NCBI RefSeq assembly: GCF_014189535.1
Contig: NZ_CP050304.1
Coordinates: forward strand, 62,001 to 126,000
DNA from: Rhizobium lusitanum
Lineage (GTDB): Bacteria > Pseudomonadota > Alphaproteobacteria > Rhizobiales > Rhizobiaceae
Direction of reading: 5' to 3'
Length of the DNA: 64,000 nt
The stretch's first letter is position 1; each line of letters begins with the position of its first letter. The position numbers were made by a program, and so were the translations under genes. Shown piece by piece: positions 8,703 to 17,604 of the stretch. The notes under the pieces were generated by a model. That model made no database searches and was not told where the DNA came from. It was given only the letters and a program-made list of their open reading frames with translations.

Positions 8703-9857
8703 ATGACGATCCGAACAAATCGAAGAGAGATCCTCAAGTACATGGGAGCAACGATAATGGTCGGTACGACCCCAGCCATCGCAGACGAAAAACATACCGA
8801 TTGGCAGATTGCCGCTTCGGGTGAGACAGAGTTCAAATCCGACCCCGCAAGGCGTTTCGATGATCTGGCGAAAAGCGGAAAGTTATCGGGTGTGCACGGA
8901 GTTGTCGCCTTGCGCGGCGGTCGTATTGCCTTTGAACGTTATATCGACGGCAACGACATGAAGTGGGGACAGACGCTAGAAAATGTGAAGTTCGGGCCGG
9001 AAACCCTTCACGACATCAGATCCGTTACGAAAAGCATCGTCGGTCTGCTCTACGGTATTGCGGTTGCTAAGGGGCGAGTGCCGGCGCTTGACGAGCCGAT
9101 CATCGCGCAGTTTCCCGAATATGCTGATCTTGGCCGTGATCCCGAGCGCGAGCGTATCACCATTCGCCATGCACTGACCATGACGCTGGCCATGGAATGG
9201 AACGAAGACGCCCCCTACACTGATCCTGCCAATAGCGAGATTGCCATGGAGCAAGCGCCGGATCGCTATCGCTTCATCCTGGATCGGCCGATCCTTGCCA
9301 AACCGGGAAGAGGCTGGATTTACAGCGGCGGAGCGGTTGCGCTGATTGGCAAGATCATTGAGCGAGGCACCGGGCAGAGTTTACCGGACTTCGCGAAAGA
9401 AGTGCTGTTTGATCCCCTCGGCATCGACGCCATGGAATGGATCCGAGGCCAGGATGGTGAGCCATCGGCTGCATCGGGGCTACGGCTGTCGCCTCGTTCA
9501 CTGGCCCGCATCGGGCAGGTGATCTTGCAGGGCGGCGAATGGCAAGGCCGCAGTGTCATTCCAAAATCCTGGCTCGATGAAAGTTTCCAACCTGCCGCCA
9601 TCGTTGATATCGGTTGGCGGGGAATGCATTACGGTTATCTCTGGTATCTCGGCGAGGAGGCTGTAACAGACAAGACAGGAACCTATGGCGAGCGTTTCAT
9701 CGCTGCGTTCGGCAATGGTGGGCAACGGCTGTTCGTCTTCCCCGGCTTCGACTTTGTCCTCGCCATCACCACCGGCAATTACAATTCCCCGGATCAGTGG
9801 ATGGCACCTGCCGCGCTGTTGTTCGACGTGTTCCTGCCCAGCCTTACTAAGACGTGA
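8703..9857 (+). CDS. Tat-exported serine hydrolase (class C beta-lactamase fold)
   Basis: This 384-residue protein begins with a likely twin-arginine signal (TNRREILKYMGATIMVG, cleavage after TTPAIA). The mature part has the penicillin-binding/class C fold: catalytic Ser-x-x-Lys in RSVTKSIVGL, a Tyr-Ser-Gly in WIYSGGAVALIG in place of Tyr-x-Asn, and a Gly-rich GNGGQRLFV near the third motif. Such proteins include beta-lactamases, esterases and peptidases; the Tyr-Ser-Gly variant argues against a typical AmpC, so resistance should not be assumed. It is the only passenger of the Tn3 unit and sits 56 bp after tnpR. I chose the ATG at 8703 because it gives a normal signal peptide; 8673 is an alternative. 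Confidence 0.85.
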   Translation: MTIRTNRREILKYMGATIMVGTTPAIADEKHTDWQIAASGETEFKSDPARRFDDLAKSGKLSGVHGVVALRGGRIAFERYIDGNDMKWGQTLENVKFGPETLHDIRSVTKSIVGLLYGIAVAKGRVPALDEPIIAQFPEYADLGRDPERERITIRHALTMTLAMEWNEDAPYTDPANSEIAMEQAPDRYRFILDRPILAKPGRGWIYSGGAVALIGKIIERGTGQSLPDFAKEVLFDPLGIDAMEWIRGQDGEPSAASGLRLSPRSLARIGQVILQGGEWQGRSVIPKSWLDESFQPAAIVDIGWRGMHYGYLWYLGEEAVTDKTGTYGERFIAAFGNGGQRLFVFPGFDFVLAITTGNYNSPDQWMAPAALLFDVFLPSLTKT

Positions 9858-9969
9858 AAGCGGGCGTCTTTCCGTTCCGCTGACGGCTGAACACCGCTAA
9901 GATTTGAAATTCGGAAGTCATTTTGCTGCGTCGGGCTAAATGGCGCCGGGCGACCTCAGTTCTTTGTTC

Positions 9970-10015
9970 GTTCTAAAATGTCGGACAGATCGATCACTTT
10001 CGTGTCGTGACGCCG
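9970..10015. repeat. Tn3 right terminal inverted repeat
   Basis: Reverse complement of the left end with about three differences. It marks the right border of the transposon, immediately before the TlpA-like fragment. Confidence 0.88.
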
Positions 10016-10419
10016 GAAAGCCGAAAACACTCAGGCCGACGCATGGGAAGGTGACCCTAATCAGCTTCTGGGCGACTTGGTGCATCAATTGTAGGACGGA
10101 TCTCCCTGCCATGGCCCGCCTCCAGCAAGCCATGGGGCATCGTGTGGAAGTTGCCGCGATCTCTGTCGACACGATTGGGAGAGAGGACGTAAAATCCTTC
10201 GTGTCGGAGCTCGGTATCAAGGGGTTGCCGATTTATCTCGATCCGGCCGGTTTGGTCGCAGGCCCCGATGCCAAGGGGAATTCGCTTTTTCCCCTCTTTG
10301 GAATGCCGATTACATATCTGATTACACCCGACGGACGAATTGCCGGCTACCTGGCCGGCACGGCGGATTGGTTGAGCCAGTCGGGGCAAGATCTACTTTC
10401 CTACTACCAGAGCAGTTGA
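10016..10419 (+). pseudogene. TlpA/ResA-like thioredoxin fragment cut by the Tn3 end
   Basis: The open frame leaves the transposon end and encodes about 134 residues of a thioredoxin-fold protein with the redox motif WCINC (in SFWATWCINCRTDLP), the later strand ISVDTIGREDVKSFV and the cis-proline region FGMPITYLITPDGRIAG. The signal peptide and N-terminus are lost. The intact family acts in the periplasm in disulfide reduction, for example in cytochrome c assembly or copper handling. With the copper genes at the left edge it may once have belonged to a metal-stress region, but that is only inference. Confidence 0.78.
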
Positions 10420-11114
10420 AGAATTTTTGCAGTGATGTTTAGCAGACAATCCGCACCGCTAAGTGGAAGCCCGGCCTTCGTGCGGTCTAGTTGCACATCG
10501 GGCGGCCACTGACCGTCTTGTCGAGGGGAACCTCATCCTGGAGGACCTCCCATTGGGCTGCAATCTTCGATCGTGTTGCAGCGATCAGCTTTTTGCCGTG
10601 ATAACCCTACCGTTGGGACTATTCATGCCACACGGCAGAACTCCGGACGGCCAAGTTCAGTCATCCAGTTGAGAACGCGGACGCCGATCTTTACCTCAGT
10701 CTTCTGATTGTCTGAGCCTGTTGGAAACATTATATTTTTGGATCTATCTCCGCGACCACAGTTGAGATGTTAGGATGATGAGGACTATGGCGGGCGAGCA
10801 AACCCGCCGAGCGATTGACGCACGGTATGGCCAAGTGACAATCGTGAATTGTATGTATCGTTGCTTTACAACCATAAGTCGGCGATAGCCTCGCAGGCGG
10901 GCACATCAAGCCTTTCGCTCCGACGCTCTGTGACGGCTCGGGCGAGATCCTTCCCATGCACCGACGCTGGTATCGGCGCCTGATGGAGTCGGAGGCGACC
11001 TTCCTGATCCCGCAGCGGCGGCGCTAGCGCCGAACGGGTGTCGCTGGCGGCAAAGTGCGGTGTGCAAAGGGTGGTGGCAGTATCCACTGTGACCGTGGAA
11101 TGTCGCGGCGATTA
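10420..11114. other. Gap without a recognised gene
   Basis: About 700 bp. Short frames exist on both strands but none has a ribosome site or a recognisable domain. A minus-strand stretch near 10635-10700 (VRVLNWMTELGRPEF) and another near 10866-11087 look protein-like for short runs, which suggests decayed genes next to the transposon. I cannot name them. Confidence 0.4.
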
Positions 11115-11462
11115 TCAGGCTGTAGAATCGCGCAGCAACAGGCGCGATCCGACCGCCACGATGGACCTGATCGCGGGGAGCAACTCCTTCCCCAAGCCTG
11201 TCAGCTCATATTCCACGGTGGGCGGCGATGTCGGCATCACGTTGCGTGTCAGGACGCCGCGATGCTCGAGATCTCGTAGCCTGCTTGTCATCACCTTTGC
11301 CGAGATGAATGGGCTATCACGGCGCAATTCGGAAAACCGGCGCGGACCTTCGCTCAAGGACCAAAGCACCTCCGGTGTCCAGCAGCCCCCGAGCAAGTTC
11401 ATACACTTTGACATGGGGCAGCCGGGCAGCGCCACAACCTTCTTTCGTACTTTGAGAACCAT
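11115..11462 (-). CDS. HxlR-family transcriptional regulator
   Basis: This 115-residue winged-helix protein has the family signature PGCPMSKCMNLLGGCW near its N-terminus, followed by the recognition helix and wing (FSELRRDSPFISAKVMTSRL, then VEYELTGLGKELLP). The ATG at 11462 is preceded by AAGGA at good distance; in-frame starts at 11489 and 11519 would add residues unusual for the family. It is divergent from a QorB-like quinone oxidoreductase gene, a common arrangement in which an HxlR protein (QorR type) senses oxidants through its conserved cysteine and controls the neighbour. Confidence 0.88.
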   Translation of the reverse strand: MVLKVRKKVVALPGCPMSKCMNLLGGCWTPEVLWSLSEGPRRFSELRRDSPFISAKVMTSRLRDLEHRGVLTRNVMPTSPPTVEYELTGLGKELLPAIRSIVAVGSRLLLRDSTA

Positions 11463-11595
11463 TGAACATCCTTGTTGCGAGGTTTCCATTTGGATACCGG
11501 AAAGTAGAGGTAACCGCAAGATACGTGGTTTCCCATGGTTACGCTGGCTGCTATTTGAGGGCCCTCAATCCCCGTAACAAGAAATGGACTTAACG

Positions 11596-12450
11596 ATGTA
11601 CGCCGTAACTGGAGCAACAGGACAACTGGGCCGCCTCGTGATCGAGACGCTCCTCGAAACCATCCCCGCCGATAGAATTGTCGCGGTGGCGCGCAATCCT
11701 GCCAAGGCGCGCGATCTGGCCGATCGCGGCATAATCATACGGGAGGGGGACTATAGTCGTCCCGACACACTGGTTCCGGCGTTGGAAGGCGTCGAAAAAC
11801 TCTTGCTCATTTCGTCGACTGAGGTAAGCGGGCGCCTGCCGCGGCATCGGGCCGTCATCGATGCGGCCGGTCAGGCCGGGGTATCCCTAATCGCCTACAC
11901 GAGCATGCTTAATGCCGATACGTCTCCCGCGAGGCTGGCTGTTGAGCACCGCCAGACGGAAGAGATCATCGGGGCTTCTGGAATTCCCGCCGTCATTTTG
12001 CGCAACGCCTGGTACACGGAAAACCATCTGCTCGCGCTTCCGGCAGCTCTCGAGCACGGCGCCATCGTAGGTTCCGCGGGCGGCGGCCGCTTCTCATCCG
12101 CGGCGCGGAAGGACTATGCCGCAGCCGCAGCAGTGGCGCTGGCAAGTGATGGCCACGCTGGGCACACCTATGAATTGGCTGCAGACCAAGCGTTCACGCT
12201 TTCTGAGCTTGCAGCGGAGGTATCGCGGCTGTCTGGCAAGACCGTCGTCTACAACGATCTTTCCGAGGCCGATTACGAAAGTGTCTTGACTGGCGCAGGG
12301 CTGCCGGCTGATCTCGCCGCTCTTCTTGCGGACGCAGACGCCGCGGCCTCACGCGGTGCGCTATTCGATGACGGAGGCGCCTTGCGACGGCTGATCGGTC
12401 GCCCGACCATCACGATGCACAGCCTCGTCGCGACCGCTTTGCGCAGTTGA
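11596..12450 (+). CDS. qorB: NAD(P)H:quinone oxidoreductase, NmrA-like (QorB type)
   Basis: This 284-residue atypical short-chain dehydrogenase has an N-terminal Rossmann motif (TGATGQLGRLV), the segment SLIAYTSMLNAD, and a middle region (AVILRNAWYTENHL) typical of QorB/YtfG and NmrA-like proteins. These reduce quinones with NADPH or act as redox sensors. The start at 11596 fits homologues; an ATG at 11584 would add four residues, and neither has a strong ribosome site. The divergent HxlR gene is its likely regulator and the 133-bp intergenic region its likely operator. Confidence 0.85.
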   Translation: MYAVTGATGQLGRLVIETLLETIPADRIVAVARNPAKARDLADRGIIIREGDYSRPDTLVPALEGVEKLLLISSTEVSGRLPRHRAVIDAAGQAGVSLIAYTSMLNADTSPARLAVEHRQTEEIIGASGIPAVILRNAWYTENHLLALPAALEHGAIVGSAGGGRFSSAARKDYAAAAAVALASDGHAGHTYELAADQAFTLSELAAEVSRLSGKTVVYNDLSEADYESVLTGAGLPADLAALLADADAAASRGALFDDGGALRRLIGRPTITMHSLVATALRS

Positions 12451-12656
12451 AGCCAGGCCAGGGCTTCAGGTGATGTCACGCAACGGAATGGTTCTTAGCG
12501 GGGCAGTGTCATCTGATCTCTACCAGCCTACCAGAGTGCGTGACATCGACGCCCGAGGTGCGGCAAAAAACGCCTCCAATCATCGAATTTCTCGACTCCT
12601 CGAGATGACACCAAAAGAGTTGCATTATGCAAGCGAACCATCAAGGACAAGATAAG

Positions 12657-13211
12657 ATGACATCAGCACTGACGAACTTACAGCAACATTGGTCGAGCGG
12701 CGTCGCCACCGGGCTCATCGCCGGCCTCGCAGCCGGCGTAATCGTTCTGGTCCCGGTCCTAATCCTGCAAACGGCGCGAGACGTTCGCGTCGTGCCTGAG
12801 ATGCAGTTGGCGGCGAGCAGTCTGATGGGCATGGCCGCCTATTCGAGCGCCGCCGGCCTCATCCTGGGAACCTTGCTCCATTTTTTCGTGTCGATCATTC
12901 CAGCGGTCCTCTACGCTCTGGTTGCGTGGCAGGTGCCGACCGTAAACCGTTGGGCGTGGATCGGCGGTCCTGTGCTTGGCATTATCGTGTTCTTCTTCAT
13001 GGGCTTCGTCGTATTGCCACTCAGCGACTTCACCACTCCCGCCTCCGTGACGCCCATGCCCTTCCTGCCCGCCTTGCTGACCCACATGTTCGGCCTCGGC
13101 CTGCCAATCGCATTGATCGTGAGGCGCGGATGGATGCGTACTGTGATCGCCCGTCCGGTTGCAGGGCAGGCACAAAATCCATCTGTTTTGAAATCGTCAC
13201 GGCGAAGCTGA
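12657..13211 (+). CDS. Unknown four-helix inner-membrane protein
   Basis: This 184-residue hydrophobic protein has about four membrane segments (around GLIAGLAAGVIVLVPVLIL, YSSAAGLILGTLLHFFVSII, WIGGPVLGIIVFFFMGFVVL and LTHMFGLGLPIALIV) and a short polar tail. No catalytic motif is visible and I cannot assign a family. AAGGA lies about 10 bp before the ATG at 12657; an upstream in-frame ATG at 12627 is possible. About 200 bp separate it from the qorB-like gene on the same strand, so co-transcription is uncertain. Confidence 0.65.
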   Translation: MTSALTNLQQHWSSGVATGLIAGLAAGVIVLVPVLILQTARDVRVVPEMQLAASSLMGMAAYSSAAGLILGTLLHFFVSIIPAVLYALVAWQVPTVNRWAWIGGPVLGIIVFFFMGFVVLPLSDFTTPASVTPMPFLPALLTHMFGLGLPIALIVRRGWMRTVIARPVAGQAQNPSVLKSSRRS

Positions 13212-13834
13212 GGAACGACGTTGAGGTCGCACAAATGGAAGCCCATCGTCATGAGATCGGCGCAAATCTGATCGCACAGCGTTCGGGCTTCCTGTCGCAA
13301 GAGGCTGCGCCCGGCGTCGAGCATAGCTTGCTGGCCATCGTCCACTGGCGATCGCTCGCGAACGCTTCTGTCCCCACCCTTCTCGGCGCAACCCATGCCG
13401 ATGATTGCACCAGAATCGTTTATGATGGAACACTATTGCACGCTAGTCAGCGTGCCCGTTGTATCCGTCAATCAAACGAAGGAAGTCGCTTAGTCGACTA
13501 GGAATCGGCGGTGGCTTCGATGACGGTCCATGGCTTGGATGGATGCCGAGCCGCGGCACGTCGGAAGCGGCGATATCAAGAGTGATCGCCCCGTGGTCTT
13601 CACTCTGCGCAAACGCGGCCCGGTCAGGGTTCATCACCAGTCCCTGACCGATGGCGACGAGCGAGAGGCCACTGCGACTGCCTGTTCGGCTTGTTCCGGA
13701 GTCCGGGTCCGGCCATCTGCGATGAGCGGAATGCGCCCGGCAAGGCGGTTGCCTCTTGAAAGCTGAGTCCTGGACGTGTTATGTTAGCCAAACTGGCATA
13801 ATGTCTGACACCAGACGCAGTTGCGGAGGCAGCG
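13212..13834. other. Gap without a recognised gene
   Basis: About 620 bp before the toxin-antitoxin pair. Frames here are short and lack protein-like composition. The promoter of the antitoxin gene must lie at its right end. Nothing else is supported. Confidence 0.4.
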
Positions 13835-14185
13835 ATGAGAAAACACAGCGGCGGCAAAAAAGTGACGCAAACAGAGCCCGGCGCTCTGCTCACAACGGTC
13901 GCTCGGAATGCAAAGACCGGCCAGTTCGTCACAATCAGCAAAGCCCGTTTCGAGGCTGTAATGAAAGCTGCAGAGCATTCGGGTTTGCTGGGTGAGAAAA
14001 GTAAGCGGATAGGAGGTCGCATCAGCCCGGCACTCATCGAACAGGCGAAGAAACATACAGGCATCGAAACCGACACCGATCTGATCGAATTTGCCTTGGC
14101 AAATGTGGCCCTTGATGACGATTTCGGGAAGACTTTCCGGAAGACGAGGGGAACCGTGGATCCCGACTTGAAGCTCGGGTTCTGA
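13835..14185 (+). CDS. Antitoxin of a PIN-domain toxin-antitoxin pair
   Basis: This 116-residue protein is encoded directly before a PIN-domain toxin gene, whose TTG start follows its TGA by one base. The N-terminal half is basic (MRKHSGGKKVTQTEPG); the middle resembles a short ribbon-helix-helix segment (RISPALIEQAKKHTGIETD, then DLIEFALANVAL), fitting a DNA-binding antitoxin. The last 20 residues are polar and probably wrap the toxin. Antitoxins of this kind bind their PIN partner and repress their own promoter. The identification rests mainly on gene order and general character. Confidence 0.7.
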   Translation: MRKHSGGKKVTQTEPGALLTTVARNAKTGQFVTISKARFEAVMKAAEHSGLLGEKSKRIGGRISPALIEQAKKHTGIETDTDLIEFALANVALDDDFGKTFRKTRGTVDPDLKLGF

Positions 14186-14186
14186 A

Positions 14187-14756
14187 TTGGCAGATTTTGA
14201 TTTTGATGCGTCGGTCCGGTGGGCACGTTTTGATCCACAACGTACATTGGCACGACGAGAGGACCGCGAACTTCCATTCATCGATGATGTGGTGGGAGCT
14301 GGGCAAGAGCTTCTGCTTGATACATGCGTTTACATCGACGGCTTGCAGGGGCGTGCGCCTGAGGCGGTTGCCAACTTGCTGGACATCAGGTTGAGCAACC
14401 ATTCCACCATCGCCATTCAGGAGTTGATGCACACCGCTGGTGTTCTCGATCCCAGGCATCCCGGCACGAGGATGGCGGTGCGACAGATCGGGGTCACAAT
14501 AAATGGCATGCAGCCCCATCGTATCTTTGCGCCCGATACCGATGTGCTCGGGCGGGCGGCTCTCCTTGCCGGCATGCTATGCCGTCTTCAAGGGTACCAG
14601 AAGGACGCGCGTCTTCGCGCACTTCACGATTGCGTCCTGTTTCTTCAGGCTCAGAAACTTGGTTTCACTGTCCTCACAGCCAATGTTAGCGATTTTGATT
14701 GCCTGCTGCAACTGATACCAACTGGACGGGCTCTGTTTTACAGGTCAGACGATTAA
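14187..14756 (+). CDS. PIN-domain toxin (VapC-like ribonuclease)
   Basis: This 189-residue protein has a PIN-type acidic set: Asp45 in LLLDTCVYID, Glu79 in IAIQELMH, Asp148 in ALHDCVLFL and Asp169 in ANVSDFD. About 40 residues precede the PIN fold, longer than in VapC proteins such as the second pair in this window. The start is TTG, one base after the antitoxin stop, so translation is probably coupled, which would keep toxin output low. Toxins of this class cleave tRNA or rRNA at a single site. Function is inferred from the acidic set and the paired gene. Confidence 0.75.
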   Translation: MADFDFDASVRWARFDPQRTLARREDRELPFIDDVVGAGQELLLDTCVYIDGLQGRAPEAVANLLDIRLSNHSTIAIQELMHTAGVLDPRHPGTRMAVRQIGVTINGMQPHRIFAPDTDVLGRAALLAGMLCRLQGYQKDARLRALHDCVLFLQAQKLGFTVLTANVSDFDCLLQLIPTGRALFYRSDD

Positions 14757-15065
14757 TATCGCAGCCCGGCGCATTCTTCTGTCCGCGTCGGTGTAGTACT
14801 CGCCGCCTGAGTCACCGGCTTGTGCTGGCAGATTCCGCCTTGCCTTGCGGTTCAGCGTAGCGGATACGCCAAAGCGTCAAACTGCCACGGCGACGAAGAC
14901 CGGCCTCGTACTCCTGCCAGTTCGTCACTTTGAATTGCATCTTGCTGATACGATGTCGACGGGCGTTATGTTTGTGCGGCATACTGGATCAATCAAGCTA
15001 TTTTCGATCGCAGCCGCATAGATGTAAAACGTTGAAGTTTGATCCCTGCACCAATTCTAAAAATA
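14757..15065. other. Gap without a recognised gene
   Basis: About 300 bp between the toxin gene and the decayed folD end of the one-carbon operon. No gene, repeat or clear terminator was seen. Confidence 0.4.
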
Positions 15066-15326
15066 TTACCGTTGATGACAGTCTGAGTTCGAATGCCGCT
15101 GACTATCAGCAGGGGTTTGGCGGCCACCATCCAAATCTACGTACCGAGTTCCAGGCTTGCGATCTTGATTTTGCTCCCTCTTGGTCAGCAGCTCCTTCGA
15201 CAGCTCGCCACGGGTCACCGGCTGGAAATATCCCATCGCCATCAGCACCATCGCCTCGATCACCGAAGCCGCCGCCTGCTTGCCGTCGATCACGGTTGCC
15301 GCAGCCATCGCACTCATCGCAGCCAT
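15066..15326 (-). pseudogene. folD start fused to an ScpB-like fragment (decayed)
   Basis: The frame begins 3 bp after the purU stop, as a translationally coupled operon gene would. The first residues (MAAATVIDGKQAAASVIEA) match the start of FolD, methylenetetrahydrofolate dehydrogenase/cyclohydrolase. From there the sequence switches to VLMAMGYFQPVTRGELSK, which resembles the ScpB chromosome-segregation family, and after about 20 residues it becomes low-quality protein up to the stop. The simplest reading is that a deletion removed nearly all of folD and joined it to a fragment of another gene. Both assignments rest on short matches. Confidence 0.5.
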
Positions 15327-15329
15327 GGC

Positions 15330-16214
15330 CTACCCCATCCTCTCGGAGGCATAGCTCCCGGGGCTTGCCGGGAAGACGATGGTGCGGTTGCCGTTGAGGA
15401 AGGTGCGATAGTGGATATGCGCATGGATGGCCCGCGCCAGAACCTGGCTTTCGACATCACGGCCGATCGAGACGTAATCGTCGGCCGACTGCGCATGGGT
15501 GATGCGCGCCGTGTCCTGCTCGATGATCGGACCTTCGTCCAGATCCGCCGTCACATAATGCGCCGTCGCTCCGATCAGCTTCACACCACGCTCATAGGCC
15601 TGCTTGTAAGGATTGGCTCCCTTGAAGCTCGGCAGGAAGGAATGGTGGATGTTGATGATCCGGCCAGACATCTTCTGGCACATGGAATCCGACAGGATCT
15701 GCATGTAGCGCGCCAGCACGATCAGTTCCGTGCCGGTCTGCTCGACCACATCCATGATGCGGGCTTCCGCCTGCGGCTTGTTGGCCTTGGTCACCGGAAT
15801 ATGGTGGAAGGGGATATCGTGGTTGACCACCACCTTCTGGTATTCAAAGTGATTGGAGACGACACCGACGATGTCGATCGGCAGCGCCCCGATCTTCCCG
15901 CGATAGAGCAGGTCGTTGAGACAATGGCCGAAGCGCGACACCATCAACAGCACCTTCATGCGCTTCTGGGTGTCGTGGAACTCGGCTTCCATCTCGGACT
16001 TACTCGCGATCGGCTTGAAGCCCTCCGCCAGCGCCGTCTCGCCGACCCCTTGTTCGGAGATGAAGCTCACCCGCATGAAGAACTTGCCGGTATCGAGATC
16101 GTCGAACTGCGAACTGTCGACGATGTTGCAGCCCTGATCGGCCAGATAATTGGCGATCGCCGCAACGATCCCGCGCGTCGATTGGCAGGATACGGTCAAG
16201 ATATATTGGCGCAT
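15330..16214 (-). CDS. purU: Formyltetrahydrofolate deformylase
   Basis: This 294-residue protein has an N-terminal ACT domain (MRQYILTVSCQSTRGIVAAI) and a C-terminal formyl-transferase fold with the catalytic Asn-His-Asp set (RIINIHHSFLPSFKG and TADLDEGPIIEQD). It hydrolyses 10-formyl-THF to THF and formate. The ATG at 16214 matches the family start; the frame is open upstream to 16271. It lies in a minus-strand operon with a THF-dependent methyl-transfer protein upstream and a folD remnant downstream. In such operons PurU recycles the folate that accepts methyl groups from a demethylated substrate. It appears intact although two neighbours are broken. Confidence 0.93.
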   Translation of the reverse strand: MRQYILTVSCQSTRGIVAAIANYLADQGCNIVDSSQFDDLDTGKFFMRVSFISEQGVGETALAEGFKPIASKSEMEAEFHDTQKRMKVLLMVSRFGHCLNDLLYRGKIGALPIDIVGVVSNHFEYQKVVVNHDIPFHHIPVTKANKPQAEARIMDVVEQTGTELIVLARYMQILSDSMCQKMSGRIINIHHSFLPSFKGANPYKQAYERGVKLIGATAHYVTADLDEGPIIEQDTARITHAQSADDYVSIGRDVESQVLARAIHAHIHYRTFLNGNRTIVFPASPGSYASERMG

Positions 16215-16349
16215 AAGTTGTTTTCCTAGCATTACACGGACATTCCGGGTGTCCGCACAGCGCGCGAACACCTTTCCGGGAGCGGTGAACTTAACTGTCG
16301 TTTCATCCAGAGATGGCCTTTGAGATTCAAATTTGAGAGGCCAGCGACG

Positions 16350-17497
16350 TTAATCTAAGGCACTATAATCCGGCTGTCGTTCAAAGGTCCGGATTTCCTT
16401 GTTTATCAGGCTGCCATCCGATCCCCTCTCGACTTTTCGGATGTAGACATTCTGGATGACATTACGCGTCTTGAGGTCGATTATGATCGGTCCGCGCGGA
16501 CTTTCCCAGGATTTGCCGGCCACCGCTGCGATCGCTGCGTCCGGATCCGCTTTGCCGCCCGTGGCACGGATCATTTCATAGAGAGAGTGCGTGCCATTAT
16601 AGGCGGAAACGGTGGCAGCGTTTGCCACCGCATCTGGGTAAAGTTCCTTCAGCTTCTTGATGAAGTCGCCATTCTCAATGGAATCGTGTGCGGCGGAATA
16701 GAGGTAGCAGGTTTCAAGGCCGATCGCAGCGTTACCAAGCGCCTGGAGATCAGACTCCCGCGTCTCCGACGTTGCAATGAATGCGATGCCCGCTTTGTCA
16801 AGGCCGTTTTCGCGATAGGCCTTTATGAAGCTGTATGTCGGCGGACCGTATGGAAGGAATACGAAAAGGGCATCCGGCTTCTTCAGGGCGACCGATTGAA
16901 GATAGGCGCTGAAGTCCGTCGTGGTCAGCGGCATGCGGATCGATTGCAGGACTTCGCCGCCGCCATTTTTGAAGGTCTTGACGAAATGCGTCTCGGCATC
17001 GATGCCTGGCCCGTAGTCGGAAACGAGTGTGATGGCGTTGTTATACCCCTTTTCCAGCGCGTTCTTCGCCGTCGGCATCGTGACTTGCGGCAAGGTATTG
17101 GACGTGCGGACGAAATATTTGGATTTCGACACGACAGCGGAAGCTGAGGCATTGAAGATGACGGTAGGAATCTTTGCCTTTTCTGCGACCTGAGCGGCCC
17201 CTGTGGTATTTGGCGCAAAGACAAAGCCCGCGAGATAATGGACCTTGTCGCGTGTTACCAGTTCAAGCGCCTTTGCCTTGGCCTCGGACGGTTTCGCCAC
17301 CGGCAGATCTCGCCAGATGAATTCGATCTTCACGCCGGGCATGGGATCTCGATGCCTTGGCGGAACGGTTCTCCGAACGAACCGGAAAAGCCGCCGCTAA
17401 AAGGCCCCAAGACGCCAACCTCGACCGTCTCCTCGGCATTGGCGGTCCTCAGGAAACATGTGGCTGCCAACAAGACCGCGGATACGAACGTCTTCAT
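16350..17497 (-). pseudogene. ABC transporter binding protein (branched-chain amino-acid type), frameshifted
   Basis: An ATG at 17497 with a strong GGAGGAGG ribosome site starts a normal signal peptide (MKTFVSAVLLAATCFLRTA) and the first strand of a Peripla_BP_6 protein (VEVGVLGPFSGGFSG), but this frame stops near 17340. The rest of the protein continues in another frame from about 17342 (MPGVKIEFIWRDLPVAKPSE) to 16350, giving 330 normal residues of the two-lobed fold. By family comparison a short piece of about 8-15 codons is missing at the join. The second part has no signal peptide, so the product is probably non-functional. No permease or ATPase genes of the transporter are nearby. Confidence 0.8.
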
Positions 17498-17604
17498 TTC
17501 TTTCTCCTCCTCCGACGATGAACGGCTTCATCCCGTTCGTAAAAACTCTGTGCCCGGCGACCAATCGGCCGCCGGCTCCATCCCCATTTCAGCGTTGATT
17601 GCCG

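Larger units (their letters stand above)
4905..10015. mobile_element. Tn3-family transposon with serine hydrolase passenger
   Basis: A 5.1-kb unit bounded by 46-bp inverted repeats (4905-4950 and 9970-10015) that differ at about three positions. It holds tnpA at the left end, a res region, divergent tnpR, and one passenger gene. The outer ends read CGGCGTCACGACACGAAAGTG, not the GGGG start of classical Tn3 ends. The 5 bp outside each end do not match, whichever border is chosen. The two flanking gene fragments, an MFS transporter and a TlpA-like thioredoxin, are also unrelated. This suggests a deletion or recombination after insertion rather than a simple insertion. Confidence 0.88.

Noticed and set aside
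8703..9857. Calling the Tn3 passenger a beta-lactamase resistance gene
   Set aside because: Ser-x-x-Lys is present, but the Tyr-x-Asn motif reads Tyr-Ser-Gly and the third motif is not a clear Lys-Thr-Gly. Many esterases and peptidases share this fold.
10463..10672. A 69-codon + strand frame in the gap after the TlpA-like fragment
   Set aside because: No ribosome site, no domain, and poor composition next to a transposon border.
15093..16229. A 378-codon + strand frame opposite purU
   Set aside because: It is His/Arg-rich and mirrors the well-supported purU gene in codon phase. No domain or ribosome site.
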